DNA from: Candidatus Pelagibacter sp. TMED239 | GTDB taxonomy: Bacteria > Pseudomonadota > Alphaproteobacteria > Pelagibacterales > Pelagibacteraceae | DNA: 13,548 nucleotides | Assembly: GCA_002169475.2 (NCBI GenBank) | Contig: NHKK02000026.1 | Location: 1-13,548 of the forward strand | Reading direction: 5' to 3' | Shown here: piece after piece, positions 8,197 through 13,548 of the stretch | Layout: the number at the start of each line of letters is the position of its first letter | How positions within the stretch are numbered: the first letter of the stretch is position 1 | Translations under genes and position numbers: made by a program | Notes under the pieces: generated by a model | Seen by the model: the letters and a program-made list of their open reading frames with translations, nothing else | What the model was told of the DNA's origin: nothing | Databases searched by the model: none

Positions 8197-8954
8197 TATT
8201 TAATTTTTTTCATTCCTTTTTCAAGCAATCTAAAATAGATACTATTTGGAAGTATTCTTAAAAATTTCATAAAAAATGTGAAAGCCTTTGGGAAATGAAT
8301 TTCAAAACTATTTTTCTTTATTAACCCCTTATATATTTGTTCAGCTGCAAATTCTGGTGATTTAATCATTGGCATTGGAAAATCATTTTGATCTGTCATT
8401 GGAGTCTTTATGAAACCTGGACTTATTAAAGAAACTCTCACATTTTTTCTTTTCATTTCAAAATATAAGCTTTCAGTGAAGCTTGTTAATGCAGATTTTG
8501 ATGCACAATATGCTCCTGCTGCAGGTAATCCTCTGTATCCAGCTACAGAAGAAACAATAGATATTTGACCATTCTCTTTAGAATTATAATATTCATAGAT
8601 AGAATTTATAGAGTTCATTACTCCAAAATAATTTACCTCCATAATTTTTCTAATTTTATCTAAATTAAATTTTTTTTCTGACTTTGGATCATGTATTCCA
8701 GTACTAAAAACACATATTTCAATATTCTTAAACTTTTGTAAAATATTTTCAAAAACATTTTTGCATTGATCTATATTTGTAACATCTAAGGGAAAAGGAT
8801 GAATATTCCTATTTTCTTCGTTTAATTCATTTAATAAATTTTCTCTCCTTGCAGAAGCTGCAACTATCCAATCATTTTTTGCAAATTTTAACGCTAAAGC
8901 CTTTCCAATTCCAGTACTCGCTCCAGTTATCCAAATAACTTTTTTATCTTCCAT
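8193..8954 (-). CDS. Short-chain dehydrogenase/reductase (SDR)
   Basis: This is a 253-residue classical SDR. It shows the cofactor motif TGASTGIG (10-17), LDVT (56-59), a variant FSTG (83-86) where NNAG is usual, N108 (EVNYFG), the catalytic S136 in IVSSVAGY, YCASK with Y149 and K153, and SPGFIKTPM (178-186). Arginines R36 and R37 after the second strand (ASARR) suggest NADP(H) preference. The C-terminal tail (about 224-253) is basic and hydrophobic and may touch the membrane. The substrate is unknown. SDR genes accompany the flavoprotein/DUF1365/DUF3833 set in other proteobacteria, so a lipid-related carbonyl or alcohol is a reasonable guess. It faces the lipoprotein gene tail to tail with a 4-base overlap and diverges from the tspO homologue across 21 bases. 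Confidence 0.93.
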   Translation of the reverse strand: MEDKKVIWITGASTGIGKALALKFAKNDWIVAASARRENLLNELNEENRNIHPFPLDVTNIDQCKNVFENILQKFKNIEICVFSTGIHDPKSEKKFNLDKIRKIMEVNYFGVMNSINSIYEYYNSKENGQISIVSSVAGYRGLPAAGAYCASKSALTSFTESLYFEMKRKNVRVSLISPGFIKTPMTDQNDFPMPMIKSPEFAAEQIYKGLIKKNSFEIHFPKAFTFFMKFLRILPNSIYFRLLEKGMKKIKY

Positions 8955-8975
8955 TAACTAATATATAATACGATT
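8955..8975. promoter_or_regulatory. Compact divergent promoter region between SDR and tspO
   Basis: The whole gap between two divergent starts is 21 bases of almost pure A/T. On the plus strand TATAAT (8964-8969) is a perfect -10 hexamer ending 6 bases before the tspO ATG. On the minus strand the same A/T block reads TATTATATATTAG, with a TATATT ending 5 bases before the SDR ATG. Neither gene has a Shine-Dalgarno sequence. With normal -10 to start-site spacing both mRNAs would begin at or next to their ATG, so leaderless transcripts are likely. Any -35 element would lie inside the opposite coding region; no clear TTGACA is visible, and the Rhodobacter sigmaE-type TGATCC element was not seen. 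Confidence 0.45.
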
Positions 8976-9443
8976 ATGTTAAAAAACAAATTCTTATCTT
9001 TCTTACTATTTGTAATAATAACTTATTCGGCATCTGTAATTGGTGGAATGGCTACTATTGGTTTTAAAGAACCCTGGTACTCATTATTAATCAAACCTTC
9101 TTTCAGTCCCCCAGATTGGATTTTCGCACCTGTTTGGACCACACTTTACTTGATGATGGCTATTGCAATTTGGATTTTTTGGCATAGCAAGGGAAAGGAT
9201 ATGAGTACAATTTATATTTACTTTATTCATTTAATAATAAATACAACCTGGAGTGTCGTTTTTTTTGTTTTTCATAATATTTTTTTTTCATTAGTTATTC
9301 TTATAATTCTAATTTTATTAATATTAATTCTTATTATTAGATTTAGACGTGTCAATGTTATTAGTTATTATTTAATGATTCCTTATTTACTTTGGTGTGG
9401 CTTTGCATTAATCCTAAATATAAGTTTATTAATATTAAATTGA
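8976..9443 (+). CDS. tspO: TspO/MBR family membrane protein
   Basis: This 155-residue protein has five hydrophobic segments (roughly 6-29, 48-69, 78-98, 100-122 and 130-153), the TspO fold. Family residues include W34 and Y35, KPSFSPPDW (40-48), FAPVWTTLYLMMAIAIW (50-66), NTTWSVVFF (89-97) and PYLLWCGFALILN (136-148). TspO proteins bind porphyrins and other hydrophobic ligands; in Rhodobacter TspO tunes pigment gene expression to oxygen and light. Here it sits next to a lipid cassette of the kind linked to singlet-oxygen stress, which suggests a role in photo-oxidative stress, as inference. No Shine-Dalgarno site precedes the ATG, and a perfect TATAAT lies 6 bases upstream, so it is probably translated from a leaderless message. 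The FAD oxidoreductase gene follows after 2 bases. Confidence 0.94.
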   Translation: MLKNKFLSFLLFVIITYSASVIGGMATIGFKEPWYSLLIKPSFSPPDWIFAPVWTTLYLMMAIAIWIFWHSKGKDMSTIYIYFIHLIINTTWSVVFFVFHNIFFSLVILIILILLILILIIRFRRVNVISYYLMIPYLLWCGFALILNISLLILN

Positions 9444-9445
9444 TT

Positions 9446-10549
9446 ATGGATGATGTAGTAATTATTGGCGGTGGAATAATAGGAGCTGCTAGTGCATATT
9501 TTTTATCTAAAGAAGGAAGAAAAGTAAAAGTTATAGAAAGAGATCCAACATACAAAAATGCATCTTTCCCCTTATCACTTGGTGGTTTTAGAAGACAATT
9601 TTTTCAAAAAGAGAATATTTTGCTTGGAAAATTTGCTCGAGAATTTATTTATCAAATACCAGAATTGCTAAAAACTGATAAAAATCCTAATCCTACTGCA
9701 AGTATGGTTCCAAATGGATATTTGTTAATGTTTGGGCCTGAACATGCTGAAGAACAATATAGGGCATTAGAAAATCATAAAGCTTGTGAAGCAGGAACAA
9801 AAAATATTAAAGGTTCTGAATTAACAAAAATATTTCCGTATATTAACAATGAAGGAATTGAAACAGCAACTTTCACAGATAATAAAAGTGAAGGCTGGAT
9901 TGATCCATTTATGTTTCATAGTGCTTTAAAAAGTAAGGCCATTGAACTGGGAGCAGAGTTCATTAAAGGCGAAGTAAAAAGTATTTCAGAAATAAAAGCT
10001 AAAACTATTATTTCAGCAGCTGGTTGTTGGACAAAAGAATTGCTAGATGACATTCCAGTAGTTCCACAAAAACATACTGTATTTAGAGTGAAGTGCCCAA
10101 AACATATTCCCGAAATGCCGTTGACTGGAGATTTAACAACAGGTGTTTATTGGAGGCCAGAAGGAAAGGAATATTTAGCTGGATCACCTCATTCTGTATT
10201 TGATGCAACAGATTTGGAGCCAGCATGGAATGATTTCGAAGAGCTAGTCTGGCCAGCTCTTGCAAAAAGAATTCCTGCTTTTGAGGAATTAAAATTGACT
10301 GGTGGATGGGCAGGATATTATGATTGTAATAAATTAGATAATAATGCTGTTGTAGGTAAGCACCCCAAATATGAAAATGTTTATTTGGCATCAGGTTTTA
10401 CTGGTAGAGGATTAATGCAAGCCCCAGGAATAGGCAGAGCTTTAACTGAATTAATTACAACTGGATCATATCAAACAATTGATATTAGTGATTTTGCTGT
10501 TGAAAGAGTTTTAGACAATAAAATTAGGCCTGAACCTTACGTTTTATAA
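9446..10549 (+). CDS. FAD-dependent oxidoreductase of the DAO family, FOXRED1-like
   Basis: This is a 367-residue flavoprotein of the D-amino acid oxidase/sarcosine dehydrogenase superfamily. It has GGGIIG (8-13) with E31 for FAD ribose binding, SLGGFRRQF (44-52), DPFMFHSALKSKAIELGAEF (153-172), AAGCWT (191-196) and a C-terminal block GGWAGYYDCNKLDNNAVVG (286-304), SGFTGRGLMQAPGIGRALTE (316-335), then YQTIDISDF. This C-terminal block, including the region after QAPGIGRA, closely resembles human FOXRED1, a mitochondrial complex I assembly factor, more than sarcosine or glycine oxidases. The usual GHG of the FAD loop reads GRG (R321). An in-frame ATG at 9392 would add 18 residues before the Rossmann strand and overlap tspO; the ATG at 9446, 2 bases after the tspO stop, fits the family. 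The substrate is unknown; dehydrogenation of an N-methyl or amino compound is the alternative role. Confidence 0.9.
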   Translation: MDDVVIIGGGIIGAASAYFLSKEGRKVKVIERDPTYKNASFPLSLGGFRRQFFQKENILLGKFAREFIYQIPELLKTDKNPNPTASMVPNGYLLMFGPEHAEEQYRALENHKACEAGTKNIKGSELTKIFPYINNEGIETATFTDNKSEGWIDPFMFHSALKSKAIELGAEFIKGEVKSISEIKAKTIISAAGCWTKELLDDIPVVPQKHTVFRVKCPKHIPEMPLTGDLTTGVYWRPEGKEYLAGSPHSVFDATDLEPAWNDFEELVWPALAKRIPAFEELKLTGGWAGYYDCNKLDNNAVVGKHPKYENVYLASGFTGRGLMQAPGIGRALTELITTGSYQTIDISDFAVERVLDNKIRPEPYVL

Positions 10550-10554
10550 TATTA

Positions 10555-12006
10555 TTAAGTACCACAGAAAGTTTTATATTTTTTATCACTTACTGGAGCA
10601 GGGGATTGATAATCAATATTTTCTTTTGTTTTCTTATATGGTTTTTCCAAAACTTTAATTAATTTTTTTAATGGAGATAAATCATTATTATTTGCAGATT
10701 CTAATACTTCTTCTACTTTATGGTTTCTTGGAATAACCAAAGGATTAACTGACTTCATTAAACTTAAATACTTTTTAGGTGTATTATTATTCAACTTTAA
10801 TCTTTCTTTCCATCTTTCTTTCCATGTAAGAAAGTTTTCATCATTATAGATTTTATTGTGTTGAAAATTTTCATCCATTAAAAAACAAAATGTATTTGTA
10901 TAGTCAGCTTTATTTTTGTGCATCCAAGTTAATAAATCAATTATTAAAACTTGATCTTTTTGATCTTGACCGAACAAACCTAACTTGTCTCTCATCATAT
11001 TAATCCATTTAGTCTCATAACTATTGTCGAAACTATTTATTGTTTCAGTAGCAATCTCAATTGCTTTTTCTTTTTTTGGATCAATAAGAGATATTAAACA
11101 TTCTGCAAATCTTGTTAAGTTCCATTTTGTTATACCTGGTTGATTAAAATAAGCATATCTGCCTAATTCATCTATAGAACTAAAAACAGTTTGAGGATCA
11201 TAAGTATCCATAAAGGCACATGGACCATAATCAATTGTTTCACCCGAGATAGACATGTTGTCTGTATTCATAACTCCATGAATAAAACCAACTCGCATCC
11301 AATTAACTACCAAGTCAATTTGAAGTTCAATTAAAACTTTTAATAGATCAATTGCTTTGTTTTTAGATTTTTTAATATTTGGATAATGTCGGTTAATTGT
11401 ATAGTCAACCAAAGTTCTTAATTCACTTTCATTATTTCTCATAGCAACATATTGAAATGTTCCAACTCTTAGATGGCTAGAAGCAACTCTCGTTAGTATT
11501 GCACCTTGTAATATATTTTCTCTTACCACATCTTCACCGGTTTTAACTACTGCCAAACTTCTTGTTGTTGGTATATTTAGTGAATGCATTGCTTCGCTAA
11601 TTATATACTCTCTTAACATTGGCCCAAGCGCAGCTCTTCCATCACCATTTCTTGAAAAAGGTGTTTGTCCTGATCCTTTAAATTGAATATCAAATCTTTC
11701 ATTATTTTTTGATACATGCTCACCTATCAAAACCGCTCTACCATCACCTAACATTGTAAAGTGTCCAAATTGATGACCAGCATAAGCTTGTGCAATAGAT
11801 TTAGATCCATCTGGCAATGAATTTCCTGAAAATAAATTTGATAATTCTTTTTTGTCAATCAAAGAAAAATTTAGTTCCAGTTGTTCCGCCAAATTTTCAT
11901 TTAAAATAATTAATTCTGGTGATTTTACTGGAATAGGAGATGTGTTAGAAATAAAAGTATCAGGTAGCTTTGAATAAGTATTATCAAAACGCCAACCAAT
12001 GGTCAT
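10555..12006 (-). CDS. selO: SelO family protein adenylyltransferase (YdiU)
   Basis: SelO is a pseudokinase-fold enzyme that transfers AMP from ATP to Ser, Thr or Tyr of proteins, with roles in redox stress. The protein has 483 residues (E. coli YdiU 478). Motifs are AQAYAGHQFGHFTMLGDGRA (72-91), QFKGSGQTPFSRNGDGRAALGPMLREY (108-134) and HGVMNTDNMSISGETIDYGPCAFMD (243-267). By spacing, K110, E133, R173, R180, D249, N250 and D259 correspond to the known active-site residues of Pseudomonas SelO (K113, E136, R176, R183, D252, N253, D262). The tail ends FCGT with C481, the place where eukaryotic SelO carries selenocysteine and bacterial forms a redox cysteine. It lies 6 bases downstream of the formate dehydrogenase gene on the same strand, so co-transcription is likely. 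Its stop is 5 bases from the convergent FOXRED1-like gene. Confidence 0.96.
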   Translation of the reverse strand: MTIGWRFDNTYSKLPDTFISNTSPIPVKSPELIILNENLAEQLELNFSLIDKKELSNLFSGNSLPDGSKSIAQAYAGHQFGHFTMLGDGRAVLIGEHVSKNNERFDIQFKGSGQTPFSRNGDGRAALGPMLREYIISEAMHSLNIPTTRSLAVVKTGEDVVRENILQGAILTRVASSHLRVGTFQYVAMRNNESELRTLVDYTINRHYPNIKKSKNKAIDLLKVLIELQIDLVVNWMRVGFIHGVMNTDNMSISGETIDYGPCAFMDTYDPQTVFSSIDELGRYAYFNQPGITKWNLTRFAECLISLIDPKKEKAIEIATETINSFDNSYETKWINMMRDKLGLFGQDQKDQVLIIDLLTWMHKNKADYTNTFCFLMDENFQHNKIYNDENFLTWKERWKERLKLNNNTPKKYLSLMKSVNPLVIPRNHKVEEVLESANNNDLSPLKKLIKVLEKPYKKTKENIDYQSPAPVSDKKYKTFCGT

Positions 12007-12012
12007 TTTAAA

Positions 12013-13548
12013 TTAGCTTACTTCTACTTGGTTTTCTTTTGGTTTAACTTCAGTTTTAAATTGATTAGATATTTTTTGGACCTCTACAGATGAAACTTTA
12101 TATTCAGCGCACATAGTTTCTTCATCTTTACCATGTCCAGTCACCATGTTAACCATATGTTCAGGGAAATGAAATGTTGTAAAAACAATTCCTTCTTTAA
12201 CTTTATCAGTAACCTCTACTTTTAAGGCTACTTCACCACGTCCAGAATAAAGTCTACCAATATCACCAGTATTTAATTCTCTTTTCTTAGCATCTTTGGG
12301 ATGTACTAATAATACATCTTCCGAAACAATATTAATATTGCTTGTACGTCTTGTCATTGTAGCGGCATTATAATGTTGAAGAACTCTGCTTGTAGTTAAA
12401 ATTAATGGATAATCTTTTTGGTTAGTTTCAATTTCAGTTGACTCTTTAAAATCAAAATTCTTTAGTCTACCTTTTCCAAGTTTAAAAGTTTCTTTATGTA
12501 AAATTTGAGTATCAGTACCATCTTCTTGTACGGGCCATTGCAAACCAAGCTTTCCTAGTCTTTCTCTTGTTACTCCTTTAAAGAATGGGACAACGTCTGC
12601 TATTTCAGCCAATACTTGATCAGCATCGTAAGTTGGCTGTTTAAACCCTAATTTTTGCATCATATCAGTTACAATAACACCATCTGGTTTTGTTCCTGGT
12701 AGTGGTGGAACTGCTTTATTAACCCTTTGAATTCTTCTTTCAGTATTAGTGAATGTTCCATCTTTTTCTAAGAAAGTTGTTCCTGGTAATACTACCGTTG
12801 CAAGTTTTGCAGTTTCACTCATAAAAATTTCTTGAACTACTAATAGCTCAAGAGAATTCATGGCATCCACTACATGGGCACTATTAGGGTCTGTTTGCAC
12901 AATATCTTCTCCAATTATCCAAACTGCTTTAACTTCTTTGTTGATGGCTGCATCAAACATCTGAGGAATTTTTAACCCAGCTTTTGTTGGATGAACCACT
13001 CCATATTTTTCTGTATAAAAATTTTGATTTTTTTTATCTGAAACTTCAAAATATCCTGCTCCCTGGTGAGGCTGACATCCCATATCAGCTGCACCCTGTA
13101 CATTATTTTGTCCTCTTAAAGGGTTAACTCCAACTCCTTTTCTTCCAATATTTCCAGTTATCATCGCAAGATCAGCAATTAACATTACAGTTTTAGACCC
13201 TTGTTCTTGCTCAGTAACCCCAAGACCATGAAACTCCATTGAATTTTTGGCAGTAGCATAAGCAATAGCCGCTTCTTTAACTATTTGTTTATCTACACCT
13301 GCAACTTTAGCTAACTGATCAACATCTTGTCTTTCTATTTCTTTTAAAAAATTATCAAAACCTTCTGTTCTATCTCTTACAAAATCTTTATCATAAAGTT
13401 TCGACTTTATAATAAAATGCAACATCATATTTAATACAGCTACATTCGTTCCAGGCCTTAGTTTGATATGATAATCAGCAAGTTTAGCAAGTTCAGTAGT
13501 TATAGGATCTAATACTATTAGTTTTTTTCCTTTCATTACTTGTTGTTT
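12013..13548 (-). CDS. Formate dehydrogenase large (alpha) subunit, C-terminal part (N-terminus beyond the right edge)
   Basis: This is the C-terminal ~511 residues of a molybdopterin oxidoreductase. The reading frame stays open to the window edge (KQQV precedes the Met at 13536), so that Met is internal. Counting from it, visible features are AKLADYHIKLRPGTN (17-31), GLGVTEQEQGSKTVMLIADLAMITGNIGRKGVGVNPLRG (104-142), the FDH signature GQNNVQGAADMG (142-153), LPGTTFLEKDGTFTNTERRIQ (250-270), and the molybdopterin dinucleotide C-terminal domain (about 375-490) with HYNAATMTRR, HPKDA, FHFPEHMVNMVTG and CAEYKVSSVEV. It oxidises formate to CO2, probably as part of an NAD-linked cytoplasmic complex. 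The Fe-S ligands and the Mo-ligating Cys/Sec lie outside, so the metal site cannot be judged. selO follows after 6 bases. The symbol (fdhA, fdsA or fdhF) is left open. Confidence 0.93.
   Translation of the reverse strand, partial: KQQVMKGKKLIVLDPITTELAKLADYHIKLRPGTNVAVLNMMLHFIIKSKLYDKDFVRDRTEGFDNFLKEIERQDVDQLAKVAGVDKQIVKEAAIAYATAKNSMEFHGLGVTEQEQGSKTVMLIADLAMITGNIGRKGVGVNPLRGQNNVQGAADMGCQPHQGAGYFEVSDKKNQNFYTEKYGVVHPTKAGLKIPQMFDAAINKEVKAVWIIGEDIVQTDPNSAHVVDAMNSLELLVVQEIFMSETAKLATVVLPGTTFLEKDGTFTNTERRIQRVNKAVPPLPGTKPDGVIVTDMMQKLGFKQPTYDADQVLAEIADVVPFFKGVTRERLGKLGLQWPVQEDGTDTQILHKETFKLGKGRLKNFDFKESTEIETNQKDYPLILTTSRVLQHYNAATMTRRTSNINIVSEDVLLVHPKDAKKRELNTGDIGRLYSGRGEVALKVEVTDKVKEGIVFTTFHFPEHMVNMVTGHGKDEETMCAEYKVSSVEVQKISNQFKTEVKPKENQVEVS

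Noticed and set aside
9392..9445. Earlier in-frame ATG for the FOXRED1-like gene
   Set aside because: It would add 18 residues before the Rossmann fold strand, which in this family begins within a few residues of the start, and would overlap tspO by about 50 bases.
9361..9555. Minus-strand open frame of 64 codons
   Set aside because: It is the antisense of the tspO end and the FAD-binding strand of the next gene, both well-supported coding regions.
10083..10391. Minus-strand open frame of 102 codons
   Set aside because: It lies fully antisense to the conserved C-terminal half of the FOXRED1-like gene and shows no recognisable domain.
10540..10570. TTATAATATTATTAA inverted repeat between convergent genes as a terminator
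   Set aside because: The symmetry is pure A/T with no loop or GC stem and no U-run after a stable hairpin.
13534..13536. ATG near the right edge as the formate dehydrogenase start
   Set aside because: The frame is open to the edge and the protein there is in the middle of the catalytic subunit; more than the N-terminal Fe-S and Mo-binding domain would be missing.
1..13548. CRISPR array, insertion sequence, tRNA, rRNA or prophage genes
   Set aside because: No repeated spacer pattern, transposase, clover-leaf-like sequence or phage protein was seen; nearly all bases are in recognisable housekeeping or metabolic genes.

Overview
The window looks like a piece of a very AT-rich, streamlined alphaproteobacterial genome, most probably of the SAR11 clade (Pelagibacterales). 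The reasons are the low GC with strong A/T codon bias, genes that overlap or sit a few bases apart, very few Shine-Dalgarno sequences, and a tandem glycine riboswitch in front of a gcvT-gcvH-gcvP operon, an arrangement known from SAR11. The taxonomic call is an inference from style and gene content; no marker gene is present.

Layout. Bases 1-129 hold the 3' part of a tandem glycine riboswitch (aptamer 1 cut by the window edge, aptamer 2 complete) and the gcvT leader. Next come gcvT, gcvH and a one-chain gcvP (130-4468), the T, H and P proteins of the glycine cleavage system. Only 12 bases later, on the same strand, starts a tightly overlapping set: a flavin amine-oxidase-like protein, a DUF1365 protein, a cyclopropane-fatty-acid-synthase-like SAM methyltransferase and a DUF3833 lipoprotein (4481-8196). 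It meets a short-chain dehydrogenase on the minus strand (8193-8954), which diverges through a 21-base gap from a tspO homologue (8976-9443). A FOXRED1-like FAD oxidoreductase follows (9446-10549). The right end is a minus-strand pair: the C-terminal part of a molybdopterin formate dehydrogenase large subunit (runs off the right edge) followed by selO.

How the genes fit together. Glycine cleavage makes CO2, NH3, NADH and methylene-tetrahydrofolate, and formate dehydrogenase oxidises formate to CO2, so both flanks concern one-carbon metabolism and reductant supply. The middle is a membrane-lipid cassette. Its families (flavin oxidase, DUF1365, CFA-like methyltransferase, DUF3833, SDR, with TspO next door) resemble those in the singlet-oxygen/sigmaE-ChrR regulon of other alphaproteobacteria and in the methylated and furan fatty acid pathway. 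The CFA-like enzyme has lost two residues of the E. coli Cfa bicarbonate site, which suggests chemistry other than plain cyclopropanation.

The clearest unexplained signal is in the riboswitch leader. Bases 45-56 are perfectly complementary over 12 nt to bases 121-132, which contain the Shine-Dalgarno-like AGAG and the gcvT AUG. Bases 53-57 of the same stretch also form the P1 stem of aptamer 2. This gives a simple mutually exclusive translational ON switch.
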